Shown piece by piece: positions 18,792 through 27,402 of a DNA stretch of 64,000 nt. This DNA is from Paludibacteraceae bacterium. GTDB taxonomy: Bacteria; Bacteroidota; Bacteroidia; Bacteroidales; Paludibacteraceae. The stretch spans positions 62,001 to 126,000 of the forward strand of contig JARLGW010000012.1 of the NCBI GenBank assembly GCA_031292565.1, read 5' to 3'. Every line of letters begins with the position of its first letter. The stretch's first letter is position 1. The position numbers were made by a program, and so were the translations under genes. The notes below the pieces were generated by a model, which did not search any database, was not told where the DNA came from, and saw only the letters and a list, made by a program, of their open reading frames with translations.

Positions 18792-19787
18792 TTAACTAAA
18801 GAAAATGGAATATAAGTAATACAAAAGGCTTATGGATAGTTGAATCCAAAACAGCACCCGGATAAACACGTTGTAGTGCAACGAAAAATAGTGGGCATAT
18901 AGTATTGACCCAAAAATGGCGGCGAACGTGAAAACAACAGATGATTTATCCGAAAAGAAAACGAAAAGAAGCAGGCAAAATATAAAGCTCATGGATATAA
19001 AGCCTAAAATACGGCTTACTTTTATTTTGTCGCTAAATGATTTGTTTACCAAATTGAGTATGGCAAATAAGGCGCAACCTGTAAGGGTGCCTAAATACAG
19101 AATGAAAATGAAGTTATAGTTGAAGAAGTTCAACTCAAAATTAAATTGTGCTACAAATAGGTTGATGTAATTTACAACGTCCGATTGCAAATAGGCGATG
19201 CCTAGGAATAATACAAAAGGACTTAGGAACCCGATAATGGAAGAAAGGAAGGTTCTGAACCGAAAGCTGTTGAGCCTCATCATCCCAATCCAGAAAATAG
19301 GGAGGAAGAACACCAATTCTATGGTAAAAAAAGAACCCAGAGCTAGAAAGAACCCAATATTGAAGGTTTGTTTAACCGGGCTTTTTTCCTGATAAATGGA
19401 AAATAATTGCCAAAGGGCAATCAGGAGGAAGATGCAGCTTATTTGTCCGAAAGAAAATTCGTGCACGTTAACATTGCTTCCCATCAAAAGGATAAAAAAG
19501 AAAAAAGGCAATAGGGTTCTTGTTCGGATAAACGAAAATGTTTCATTAAACTGAACTAAAATGAGCCCGATAAGAATGGTAAAAAGAAACCCTAAACCGT
19601 GGGATAAAGTACTATGAACGGGAATTAAATCGCTAAACCACTGGGTGAAAGGGGTCATTTTTGGTGTACCCCAGTCGGGATCGGGAGATATAAAATAACC
19701 GGTTAGCCAAAAAGCCGCTCCAATAAGAAGAGGTATTATAATGCCGATCGGACCCGGTTCTATGAGTATGGCTAATGGTTTTTTCAT
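18792..19787 (-). CDS. Polytopic membrane protein of unknown function
   Basis: A 331-residue protein with about ten predicted hydrophobic helices, no recognisable catalytic motif and short loops. It begins with MKKPLAILIEPGPIGIIIPLLIGAAFWLTGYF and has typical GxxxG packing helices. It resembles the DUF6427 type of Bacteroidota membrane proteins, but I am not sure. It is in line with ribF (17 bases upstream) and the DedA gene (22 bases downstream), so it is likely in one minus-strand operon; a membrane-lipid or envelope role is possible but not shown. Confidence 0.6.
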   Translation of the reverse strand: MKKPLAILIEPGPIGIIIPLLIGAAFWLTGYFISPDPDWGTPKMTPFTQWFSDLIPVHSTLSHGLGFLFTILIGLILVQFNETFSFIRTRTLLPFFFFILLMGSNVNVHEFSFGQISCIFLLIALWQLFSIYQEKSPVKQTFNIGFFLALGSFFTIELVFFLPIFWIGMMRLNSFRFRTFLSSIIGFLSPFVLFLGIAYLQSDVVNYINLFVAQFNFELNFFNYNFIFILYLGTLTGCALFAILNLVNKSFSDKIKVSRILGFISMSFIFCLLLFVFFSDKSSVVFTFAAIFGSILYAHYFSLHYNVFIRVLFWIQLSISLLYYLYSIFFS

Positions 19788-19804
19788 CGAATGCTGTACG
19801 TTAA

Positions 19805-20728
19805 TTAGAATGCTAAATTATTCACAAATTGTTTGTCCTTGTTGAGCTGTAGAATCAAGTCGCTTACCGACTTAAATTTTATCTCGTTGCGAATTTTTTT
19901 GATAAATAAAATATCGATAGTTTCATTGTAAATATCGCGGTCGAAATCAAGGATATGAACTTCTATGCTCATTCGGTTTCCCTTGCTTACCGTGGGCCGT
20001 TTACCTATATTGAGCATGCCTTTGAAGGTTTCTCCTTTCACTTTCACATACACGGCATACACGCCTCCTTCGGGAATTAATTTCCTTTTATCGGGAACCT
20101 CCAAATTAGCCGTTGGGAACCCTATTTGATGTCCCAGCTTTTGTCCGGTCACCACTTGTCCGCTTAGTTTATATGGCCTTGTAAGCATTGCATTTGCATC
20201 TTCCAAAAATCCGTTCAGCAGCAAGCGGCGAATAACCGATGAGCTTATGTGTGTTTTGTCGTTGTTATATGCTTCGGCTTCCAATACGTCTATGCCCAGC
20301 TGTTTGCCATATTCCACGTATGATTCAAATCCTTCTTCTCTATTTTTTCCGAATCGGTGGTTGTAGCCTATTAATAGCACATCTACGCCTAGTTGTTTTA
20401 CAATAATTTGCTCCAAAAATTCGTAAGCCGTAAGGTCTGCCATTTTTTCATCAAAATGGAGAAACACACAGGCATCAATACCGGTTTCTTCTATTAAAGA
20501 AATTTTTTCTTTATTCGTTGTAAGCAACGGGGGCAAGTAGTTGGTTGACAACACGGTTTTAGGATGCACGTCAAACGAAATAACCAATGTTTTTTTACCC
20601 CGCTTGCGGGCTTCTTCCTGTAACTTGCCAAGTAGAAAACGGTGTCCGATATGTACCCCGTCAAAAAATCCGATCGTAGCTACAAATGTGCCACTCGGAA
20701 AATATGTTGTATCTGTTATTAATTCCAA
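19805..20728 (-). CDS. ribF: Bifunctional riboflavin kinase / FAD synthetase
   Basis: A 307-residue enzyme that phosphorylates riboflavin to FMN and adenylates FMN to FAD. The N-terminal FAD synthetase half has GFFDGVHIGHR (about residues 21-31), the nucleotidyltransferase HxGH motif, and LLIGYNHRFGKNREEG. The C-terminal riboflavin kinase has GQKLGHQIGFPTANLEV and GVYAVYVKVKG followed by GMLNIGKRPT. The length is standard. It starts at a TTG codon (20728): there is no Met before the conserved GFFDGVHIG and an in-frame stop lies just upstream, so TTG is well supported. The start overlaps the HAD gene's end by 10 bases, so the two are translationally coupled. Confidence 0.95.
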   Translation of the reverse strand: MELITDTTYFPSGTFVATIGFFDGVHIGHRFLLGKLQEEARKRGKKTLVISFDVHPKTVLSTNYLPPLLTTNKEKISLIEETGIDACVFLHFDEKMADLTAYEFLEQIIVKQLGVDVLLIGYNHRFGKNREEGFESYVEYGKQLGIDVLEAEAYNNDKTHISSSVIRRLLLNGFLEDANAMLTRPYKLSGQVVTGQKLGHQIGFPTANLEVPDKRKLIPEGGVYAVYVKVKGETFKGMLNIGKRPTVSKGNRMSIEVHILDFDRDIYNETIDILFIKKIRNEIKFKSVSDLILQLNKDKQFVNNLAF

Positions 20729-21354
20729 AGTGCTGTAAAATTACTAAATAATGGACGAAAATCTTCTTTCTCTTTCACTAAATAGGTTGTAAACCCAATT
20801 TTTTTGGCTATTTCTATATTTTGCTTCCCATCGTCGAGAAATAATATCTCATGGGCTTTTGCCTGCTCGTTTCTCAATACATGTTTGAATATATCTTCAT
20901 TTGGTTTTGCCATACCCAGTTCGAACGACAGATAACATTTATCAAAATAGTGGTTCAACGACAGTCCTTGTTTCTCAAATTCACTTTTCCCCTTTTGGTT
21001 GAAGTGTATCACGTTGGTATTACTGAGTAATAAAACACGATATTTTTTCCGAAGTTCGAGTAAGAAATCTAGTTTATAAGCAGGGATAGTTATTAAGAAT
21101 TCGTTCCATGCATTATCAATTTCTTCGTCAGAAATGTTTCTGTCACTCATCATTCGCACTTGGTCGTGAAAATATTCCGGTGAAATCAATCCCTTTTCAA
21201 GTTGCAAAAATAAGCCTGATTGAGCATAATTGCTAATATATTCGTTCAAATTCCGAACACCTAATTTTTTAAAGGCTTCTAAGCATGCTTCTTTGTCAAG
21301 ATCAACCAATACGCCTCCGAAGTCGAATAAAATGGTGTTTATGTTCTGCATCAT
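20719..21354 (-). CDS. HAD-superfamily hydrolase (YihX-type phosphatase)
   Basis: A 211-residue haloacid dehalogenase-like protein with motif I ILFDFGGVLVD (about residues 8-18; nucleophile Asp with Gly at the +2 position, as in the YihX-like group), motif II VLLLSNTN, motif III GMAKPNEDIF and motif IV LFLDDGKQNI. These fit a cytoplasmic phosphatase of small sugar phosphates or nucleotides; the exact substrate is not known. It overlaps ribF by 10 bases and faces the tRNA gene promoter on the opposite strand. Coupling to ribF hints at flavin phosphate metabolism, for example dephosphorylating a riboflavin precursor, but this is only a guess. Confidence 0.88.
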   Translation of the reverse strand: MMQNINTILFDFGGVLVDLDKEACLEAFKKLGVRNLNEYISNYAQSGLFLQLEKGLISPEYFHDQVRMMSDRNISDEEIDNAWNEFLITIPAYKLDFLLELRKKYRVLLLSNTNVIHFNQKGKSEFEKQGLSLNHYFDKCYLSFELGMAKPNEDIFKHVLRNEQAKAHEILFLDDGKQNIEIAKKIGFTTYLVKEKEDFRPLFSNFTALWN

Positions 21355-21376
21355 TTCTAAAATTTAAAATATCTGT

Positions 21377-21406
21377 TTTGTAGTTTAACAAAAATGACTA
21401 CTTTTG
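21377..21406 (+). promoter_or_regulatory. Promoter for the tRNA gene
   Basis: TTTG at 21377-21380 (-33 element) and TACTTTTG at 21399-21406 (-7 element, TAnnTTTG) are separated by 18 bases, a standard Bacteroidota arrangement. The tRNA begins 40 bases after the -7 box. Confidence 0.75.
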
Positions 21407-21445
21407 CAATCGCTTCGCAAAAATAATACATTTTTTGCAAATGCA

Positions 21446-21520
21446 GGGCCCATAGCTCAGTTGGTTAGTAGCACCTGACTCATAATCAGGGGGTCATCGG
21501 TTCAAGCCCGGTTGGGCCCA
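21446..21520 (+). tRNA. tRNA with CAT anticodon, probably tRNA-Ile2
   Basis: A complete cloverleaf folds: acceptor GGGCCCA paired with TGGGCCC, anticodon stem CCTGA/TCAGG with loop CTCATAA (anticodon CAT at 21481-21483), T-arm ATCGG-TTCAAGC-CCGGT, discriminator A, no encoded CCA. CAT reads Met codons, or AUA when the C is lysidine-modified. The acceptor has C4-G69 and C5-G68, the pairs that E. coli TilS uses to pick tRNA-Ile2 over tRNA-Met, so Ile2 is favoured. Initiator Met is unlikely: there is no C1xA72 mismatch and no GGG/CCC anticodon stem. The D-arm has one extra T (TTAGTAGC), which breaks the fourth D-stem pair or leaves a bulge. Anticodon and structure are seen; the Ile2 identity is inference. 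Confidence 0.9.
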
Positions 21521-21530
21521 CAAAAATTCT

Positions 21531-21561
21531 AAAAAAGCATCTGTTATTCAGGTGCTTTTTT
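21531..21561 (+). terminator. Rho-independent terminator after the tRNA
   Basis: A 13-base stem (AAAAAAGCATCTG with one G-T wobble) and a 5-base loop TTATT, ending in a T-run. It lies ten bases after the tRNA. Confidence 0.85.
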
Positions 21562-21635
21562 GTCTTTTCTACGCTAATAACATAGAATACAAGAATCCTG
21601 CAATGTACTGAATCAAAGATAAACGTTTCGCGATG

Positions 21636-23063
21636 CTATTCAATATTTTTATATAATTGTATAAAAACTGCTCCTTGCCGGTATTCTTTAATCATTTTCC
21701 AACTTTTTATTGTATCTATTAATTCATCGCTCATGTTACCTATATTGCTATAAATAACATATTTGTTTTTATGCAGATCAAGAGTTGCAAATTTTCGGTC
21801 ATCAGTAGATAATTCTATTTCGCTACTCTTTGCTGTTGCTGGAAAGAATGAACCTATTTCCTTATAACTTATTTGGTTTTGATCTATATATTTCAACATT
21901 TGTTTCCGCAGCCCGTAGTAAGGTATATGAGCTAAAGTAGTGTCCCAAGATACAGAAAGCTTTTCAGGATAACGCCACAAATTCCCCGTCCACAACCCTA
22001 AAATCAACATTATTGCCACGATCTTAGCCACTCTGATTTCAAGCAAAGAAAACAGAAGGATGCCTGTTGTTAACGAAAACATAATATATTCAAATATAAA
22101 ATATTTCATGCCCATCGTATTTTGCACAAACAAGGTTATAGGAATAATCGTTAGCAGACTACCTATAAATAGAATCCATAAGAAAGAACTCTTAGCCTCG
22201 AAAAAAATTCTTTTCTTAAATTTAATAAAAAGGAGCAACATAGTTAGCCACAGAAAACATCTTCCAGTATCTGCAAAACATCGTATCATGCTAAACACAT
22301 TTTTGGCAAAACCTTTCAAATTTACCAAATCGAGAGAATTTGCCCATGAAGGATCTTTCCTGCAAATCTGAAATGAGTGGTATTGTATGCTCCTAAATAC
22401 TACCGAACCCAAGTAAGCTGCAATAGAAGGTATAAAAGGAATAATAGCGGTGGCCAATACATGTAAAGGTCTTTTCCATTGGTTGCCCTGCAATAAAAAA
22501 ATATAATAGCTAAACCCGATGCCTATACATAAATCGAACCCTCTGGCTCTAATCAAGGCTAAACCAAGCAGCGAAAGAGAAAAAGCAATTCTTTTCTCAC
22601 GCAACATATAATTAACACTCATTATTGCAAGAAGAATCATTACTGGATCCGTCATTAAAAGCAATGATTGAGTAACTAAAGCCGCATCGGATAATACTAA
22701 GAAATAGACAAAAGGTAATTTCTTTCTATCAGGGATGAAAAACAAACAAAGTTTATATAATTGATAGATTATTGCCACCCCGACAAGCATTGAGAAAACA
22801 TGCGAAGCCAAAAGAGTGCAACCAAATATTTTCCATATTACAGCTAAGATACTAGTAAGTAACAAATTATCATCGACCGTACCGAATGGAAAATTGAACG
22901 ATGAAAAATTATTTTCATATAGGAAAAGAGCTGGTCTTGATAATCCGGCTATACTATCCCAGAAAAAATAGGTTTGGAATAAAAGAATTTTGCCAATAAT
23001 AAACACACACACAGGCACAAACAATATCCAATTATTTTTTAAAGTCTGAAAAAATGCCTTCAT
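21636..23063 (-). CDS. GT-C-like polytopic membrane protein (putative glycosyltransferase)
   Basis: A 475-residue AT-rich gene product with about 11-12 hydrophobic helices. After the first helix come FFWDSIAGLSRPALFLYENN (about residues 34-53) and DDNLLLTS, acidic residues in the first outer loop as in GT-C glycosyltransferases of the ArnT/PMT type that use polyprenyl-phosphate sugars. A soluble C-terminal domain of about 90 residues follows (SWDTTLAHIPYYGLRKQ...). It is probably involved in lipid A or glycan modification; donor and acceptor are unknown. It follows the acyltransferase gene in the same direction with a gap of about 125 bases. It could also be a lipid-linked sugar flippase-type protein; the call is moderate. 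Confidence 0.6.
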   Translation of the reverse strand: MKAFFQTLKNNWILFVPVCVFIIGKILLFQTYFFWDSIAGLSRPALFLYENNFSSFNFPFGTVDDNLLLTSILAVIWKIFGCTLLASHVFSMLVGVAIIYQLYKLCLFFIPDRKKLPFVYFLVLSDAALVTQSLLLMTDPVMILLAIMSVNYMLREKRIAFSLSLLGLALIRARGFDLCIGIGFSYYIFLLQGNQWKRPLHVLATAIIPFIPSIAAYLGSVVFRSIQYHSFQICRKDPSWANSLDLVNLKGFAKNVFSMIRCFADTGRCFLWLTMLLLFIKFKKRIFFEAKSSFLWILFIGSLLTIIPITLFVQNTMGMKYFIFEYIMFSLTTGILLFSLLEIRVAKIVAIMLILGLWTGNLWRYPEKLSVSWDTTLAHIPYYGLRKQMLKYIDQNQISYKEIGSFFPATAKSSEIELSTDDRKFATLDLHKNKYVIYSNIGNMSDELIDTIKSWKMIKEYRQGAVFIQLYKNIE

Positions 23064-23188
23064 AGTTATTTTGAGGTAAAATCAACTGCCTGATTATAAA
23101 TAAATTTATATGTTTTTTCTATATAAAACACAATGCATCCGCTAGTTCTTAGATCGCAAGAAAATTTTATCTAAAAATAAATATTTTA

Positions 23189-24241
23189 TTATTTAATGAT
23201 AGAAAACTGTCTATTTAAAATGCGTTTTTCTAACAGATGCCACGAAAGAAATGCACAAAGAATAACCGTGAGCAAGCATAACACGAAACCCGTCCACAAA
23301 TTTTGGTTAAACAAACCCACGGAATAAAATATTTGGATAATAGGATAATGAAAAAGATATACGCCGTAAGATATGTCCCCATACTTTGCAACGTTGTTTA
23401 ACGGTTTAAAGTGGTATGCAATGCTAATTATAATAATGCAAAAGGATATAGGAAATAAAAACTTGATGACGTTGTTATTATCAAAACCAAATTTTATAAT
23501 TAAAACTACAATAGCCAATGAGATAAACCATTTTATATTGCGTTGAAAAAAATCAAAATAAAACAATAACAACATGCCGGAAACAAAATAAGTAAGTTGT
23601 CCCAAAAACTGCCTGTTGAGTATAGAATAAATCCCATTTCCATTTTCATCAGCAAGATGATTCATCAGCAAGATGAAGCAGAATGAAACTAAATAAATGG
23701 CTACAAAAACAGTCCATTTAGGCTTAATTCTCCGTATAAGTTCAGCAAAAACAGGTACGCACAGATACAGGGCAATCTCCACCTTGATAGTCCATAACGC
23801 ACCGTTGACAAAAGAGTCTGGATTTGAAGCAAAAACTCCAGGCAACGTGGGCTGTATAAAGTTTAAGAATCCAAGATTCGCTAATAAATATTTTACGAAA
23901 CTGTTGGAGGTAAAATAAACTGAGAACGGCAGGTTGCTGAAAATACTTAGCCCTATAGCACATGCTATTACTATCATAACATAAGCCGGCACTATTCGTT
24001 TAATTCTCTTTATATAATATTCTTTTAAAGATGTAGATCTGTAGTAACTTTTTGTTATGAGAAATCCGCTGATAATAAAAAAACCGGATACTGCCATTGG
24101 CGAACTAATAGGCCAATAAATAGGATTATTTGTTAGTAGTCCAAAATGATTAATAAGAACAGATAGAGCAAATAGAAGACGCAGAAAATCAAAATTATTT
24201 TTTGCAGAAATTGCTAATGAAAACTCTTTTTCTTCTATCAC
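23189..24241 (-). CDS. Acyltransferase-3 family membrane protein (OafA/YrhL type)
   Basis: A 350-residue protein with about ten helices, beginning KNNFDFLRLLFALSVLINHFGLL (about residues 14-36), in which R20 and the catalytic-type H33 match the AT3 family. Next are SGFFIISGFLITKSYYR and the KRIKRIVPAY loop, all standard AT3 motifs. It ends at FLSWHLLEKRI, typical of the last helix. AT3 enzymes move acetyl or other acyl groups across the inner membrane onto surface glycans or lipids. There is no attached SGNH domain. The gene lies 9 bases after porZ, so it may be co-transcribed with it; a role in modifying the T9SS-associated lipopolysaccharide is a possible inference. Family call is strong. 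Confidence 0.88.
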   Translation of the reverse strand: MIEEKEFSLAISAKNNFDFLRLLFALSVLINHFGLLTNNPIYWPISSPMAVSGFFIISGFLITKSYYRSTSLKEYYIKRIKRIVPAYVMIVIACAIGLSIFSNLPFSVYFTSNSFVKYLLANLGFLNFIQPTLPGVFASNPDSFVNGALWTIKVEIALYLCVPVFAELIRRIKPKWTVFVAIYLVSFCFILLMNHLADENGNGIYSILNRQFLGQLTYFVSGMLLLFYFDFFQRNIKWFISLAIVVLIIKFGFDNNNVIKFLFPISFCIIIISIAYHFKPLNNVAKYGDISYGVYLFHYPIIQIFYSVGLFNQNLWTGFVLCLLTVILCAFLSWHLLEKRILNRQFSIIK

Positions 24242-24250
24242 AACTCTTTG

Positions 24251-26575
24251 TTATTTTATAATTAAAATTTTTGCAATAGCGGTTTTTATATCACTGGAGT
24301 TACTATCTGTGGCATTGGAAGCCATGACGAAATACACACCGGTATTTACTCTTTTCCCACTGATATTTTGGCCATCCCAAGTGGCTATTCCTCCATTTGA
24401 TTTTGTTGTGTAAATAAGATTTCCTGCAGTATCGGTTATCTTTATAGTAGTTCCACTCATTAATCCTGTAATTGTAATAACTCCAGAAAAGTTTTCGCGC
24501 ACCGGATTTGGATATACGGATATGGAGGAATAAGAAGATTGTGCTTCGGTAGCATCACTCATGTATGAGATGAGACCTTCATCCGTAGCAAAAAATGTTT
24601 CACCAGTTTTGCTATCAACAGCCATTGATAGAATATTATTGGAAAGTAATGGACTGTTTTCGGCAGTAAAATGATGTATTGTACTCAACCCATCGGACGA
24701 CATTAGGAATACGCCTGAATTGCCGGTTCCAATCCATTTCCGATTGGCTCCATCTACTACAAGGCAATTTATCTTTGTTCCATTTAGCAAATAATCGGCA
24801 TAATCAGTGCCGTCATTCCGTGAAATTTTAGGTCTATTTATGGTGTAATCACTATTGAATACATTGTCAATATTTTCAAAAATAATAGGTCCATTTGCAG
24901 TGCCTATCCACACATTTTTATCGCTATCCTCTACCATGCAATAAACAGGCTGAATAGAAATTACATTTCCGTCTTGATCCGTTACAGAAGGGAAAAACCT
25001 CTTGCTATGACCACTTGTACTGGTTGTTATCCCTTTATCGTCTAAGACAAATAAACCTCCGGTTGAACCAGGAAGATTCAACCATTTAAAGTTGTTTTGA
25101 GTGGCTATTATTTTGTCGAAAGAAGCTCTTTTTGCAAGTTCTGGGTATGACAATTGAGACCATGTACCATCTTTCTGGAGAATCTTTAGACTGTTGCTAA
25201 CTTGTTCGTCAGACATCCATATATTGTTGTTTTTGTCAATGCATACACCATCCAAGTTTTGAGTGAGGTCAGGGTTGGCAGAGAAAGCATATTCAATAGT
25301 ACTGTTGGTATAATTATATCGTTTGTAGAAAGCATCATTCCTGAATTCATAAAGCCCTTCGCCCCATGTTGATACATAAAAATGTGTTTTGTCACTTTTG
25401 TCGGCAGCCATGTAAGTAAGCCCCATGAAATTTACTTTTGTATAAGGTTTTACGTCTTTATTGATAATATTTTTCCAACTATTGTTTTCGTAAATCATTA
25501 CAGCTCCGGGTATTGTGCCTATAGACATATCATAATCCCATGGAGCTGCCGTAATTGCAAATATTCTGTCGCCTTCATATTTCATGTTAAAAATATTGTT
25601 GCTTGTAGGCCCATCGGGTTTAAATGTTTGCGTAATAGCTCCATTTATCACTTTTACCAACCCCGCCGAATCTGCTGCAATCCAGTATGCCGATGTGTTT
25701 GAATTATATATTACGTCATTTGTTGTTGTGTCAGAAAAGCTTTCCTTTGCAAGGTTCTGATTATATTTTACAATGCTCTTGGAGGCATGAAGTAGCAAAT
25801 TATTATCTGAAACTTTTATTCCTGTATATGTTTGTGAATTATCGAAAGGAGTCCAATTTACGGCATCAGAAGAAGAGTAAACCGCACCTGATGATTTTAA
25901 CAGATATAACTTATTATTGAATACTACTAATTGTAAATTTACGGCAGAAGGAAGCGGGGTATTGGTTCGATATTTCCAATTCTCATAATCAGCAAGAAAT
26001 TTATTTGATGACAAAGCAACATGCACTCCCGTGGAATCTATGGCATAAATAGAATCGCCAAATATGGTTGTGGACATAATGGAAACTTTTTTGCCGTTAT
26101 TCCCCACAATGTAGGTGTCTGTTATTTCTTTCTTTTTCAAATTGACTACAACAATCCCTATTCCATTGGAGATATAAGCATATTCATTAACAAAAAATAT
26201 GTCTTTGGGAATTTTATTTGCCGTCACATTTTTTTCCTTTATGTCGGGAATATTTGAAATCCCGTCCGAACTTAGAAGGTCTATATTCCCATCTGCATAA
26301 GCAATCATGAGGACTCCAAGAGTTTCGTTATATTTAATCTTGGAAATGGAAAAGTCATTTAACCCATCAATTTTTGAATATGTTTCAACGGAATTATCCT
26401 CTTTACTCACCGAAAATAAAGCACCATCAGCCACCCCGAATATTTTGCTTGCCGTTTGTTCTACTTTATTCGTTTGATTATAAGCAAAATGCGAACGCCA
26501 TCCTCCCATAGCTACTTGTGCTATAGACAATAAAGGGAAAAATGCAATGGATAAAAATGCAATTCTAAGTTTCAT
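24251..26575 (-). CDS. porZ: PorZ-like T9SS attachment-complex protein
   Basis: A 774-residue exported protein. It has a signal peptide (about 1-19, ending SIAQ), then VAMGGWRSHFAYNQTNKVEQTASKIFGVADGALFSVSKED and repeated strand blocks with KIWxGTxxGL-type motifs (NNIWMSDE, NVWIGTANGPI, RKWIGTGNSGVFLMSSDGL, TFFATDEGLISY) of two-component-regulator-type propeller blades. The end is a T9SS type-A C-terminal domain from about residue 685 (SISVYPNPVRENFSGVITITG ... KILIIK). This is the layout of PorZ, which in Porphyromonas sits on the cell surface and delivers anionic lipopolysaccharide to the PorU sortase for attachment of cargo. It is upstream of the AT3 and GT-C genes and 33 bases downstream of rdgB. 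Identity rests on architecture and the N-terminus. Confidence 0.82.
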   Translation of the reverse strand: MKLRIAFLSIAFFPLLSIAQVAMGGWRSHFAYNQTNKVEQTASKIFGVADGALFSVSKEDNSVETYSKIDGLNDFSISKIKYNETLGVLMIAYADGNIDLLSSDGISNIPDIKEKNVTANKIPKDIFFVNEYAYISNGIGIVVVNLKKKEITDTYIVGNNGKKVSIMSTTIFGDSIYAIDSTGVHVALSSNKFLADYENWKYRTNTPLPSAVNLQLVVFNNKLYLLKSSGAVYSSSDAVNWTPFDNSQTYTGIKVSDNNLLLHASKSIVKYNQNLAKESFSDTTTNDVIYNSNTSAYWIAADSAGLVKVINGAITQTFKPDGPTSNNIFNMKYEGDRIFAITAAPWDYDMSIGTIPGAVMIYENNSWKNIINKDVKPYTKVNFMGLTYMAADKSDKTHFYVSTWGEGLYEFRNDAFYKRYNYTNSTIEYAFSANPDLTQNLDGVCIDKNNNIWMSDEQVSNSLKILQKDGTWSQLSYPELAKRASFDKIIATQNNFKWLNLPGSTGGLFVLDDKGITTSTSGHSKRFFPSVTDQDGNVISIQPVYCMVEDSDKNVWIGTANGPIIFENIDNVFNSDYTINRPKISRNDGTDYADYLLNGTKINCLVVDGANRKWIGTGNSGVFLMSSDGLSTIHHFTAENSPLLSNNILSMAVDSKTGETFFATDEGLISYMSDATEAQSSYSSISVYPNPVRENFSGVITITGLMSGTTIKITDTAGNLIYTTKSNGGIATWDGQNISGKRVNTGVYFVMASNATDSNSSDIKTAIAKILIIK

Positions 26576-26608
26576 CGAAGATTTATTTTTTAATTATCGA
26601 ATCGAATT

Positions 26609-27193
26609 TCAAGTTGTTGTTTCTAAAAATGTAACCAGTTTCTTTACGGCTCTTGCCCGATGGCTGATCGTGTTTTTTTCAGTCAAAGGCAATTCGGCAA
26701 AGGTTTTTGTATATCCTTCGGGAATAAAGATAGGATCGTATCCAAAACCTTTAGCTCCACGTTTTTCTTCAATAATAGAACCTTTTACTTCCCCTTCAAA
26801 AAAGTGTTCCTGCCCATCTATAATTAACGCAACCACAGTACGAAATCGTGCTTTCCTATTCAATTTATTTTGCAGTTCCAATAGTAATTTATTCATATTG
26901 GCTTCGGCACTTTTTTCTTCTCCGGCATAGCGGGCAGAATAAACTCCGGGAGCATTGTTCAACGCTTCCACTTCCAAACCAGTGTCGTCCGAAAAGCAAT
27001 TTTTGCCAAATTTATCGAATACATATTTTGCTTTCAGCAATGCATTACCTTCCAGTGTTTCAGCTGTTTCAGGTATTTCTTCCGTACAACCTATGTCTTT
27101 TAACCCAATTACCGTGTACCTATCTCCCAATAGTTCGGCTACTTCATGTAATTTGTGCTCGTTGTTGGTTGCAAAAACAATTTCACGCTTCAT
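26609..27193 (-). CDS. rdgB: Non-canonical purine NTP pyrophosphatase (RdgB/HAM1)
   Basis: A 194-residue dITP/XTP diphosphatase that clears deaminated purine nucleotides from the pool. The N-terminal [19 protein letters not shown] (about residues 3-21) is the nucleotide-binding loop. [26 protein letters not shown] (about 66-91) holds the catalytic acidic residues. [18 protein letters not shown] and [13 protein letters not shown] complete the active site. The length is standard. It is followed by porZ with 33 bases between, likely one transcript. The minus strand upstream has two -7-type boxes. Confidence 0.95.
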   Translation of the reverse strand: MKREIVFATNNEHKLHEVAELLGDRYTVIGLKDIGCTEEIPETAETLEGNALLKAKYVFDKFGKNCFSDDTGLEVEALNNAPGVYSARYAGEEKSAEANMNKLLLELQNKLNRKARFRTVVALIIDGQEHFFEGEVKGSIIEEKRGAKGFGYDPIFIPEGYTKTFAELPLTEKNTISHRARAVKKLVTFLETTT

Positions 27194-27221
27194 GCCTTGA
27201 TTATAAAAAGATTAAAGGAAA

Positions 27222-27239
27222 CAAAAGTAAGCAAAGATA
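27222..27239 (-). promoter_or_regulatory. Two -7-type promoter boxes for rdgB-porZ
   Basis: On the minus strand TATCTTTG (27232-27239) and TACTTTTG (27222-27229) both match TAnnTTTG; the rdgB start is at 27193. They are two bases apart, so one is likely the main start. No clear -33 element. Confidence 0.5.
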
Positions 27240-27313
27240 GATTTTTTCATCCGTTTTTAGTTTCTCTTATATATAAAATAAATGTTTCTTTACTTATTTT
27301 TGAAAATATAAGA

Positions 27314-27342
27314 TTGATAGATAAGTGTTTTTTATACTTTTG
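27314..27342 (+). promoter_or_regulatory. Promoter for the S41 protease operon
   Basis: TTG at 27314-27316 and TACTTTTG at 27335-27342 (TAnnTTTG) with 18 bases between. The start codon is 61 bases downstream of the -7 box. Confidence 0.65.
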
Positions 27343-27402
27343 TCTGTTTTTTAAATTGAAACAACTAACGTTACGTTAACGTTTCTAATTCCCTTAATTT
27401 TT

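Noticed and set aside
21600-24241. Genomic island integrated at the tRNA
   Set aside because: Composition hints at it, but no integrase and no direct repeat of the tRNA 3' end was found at the far side.
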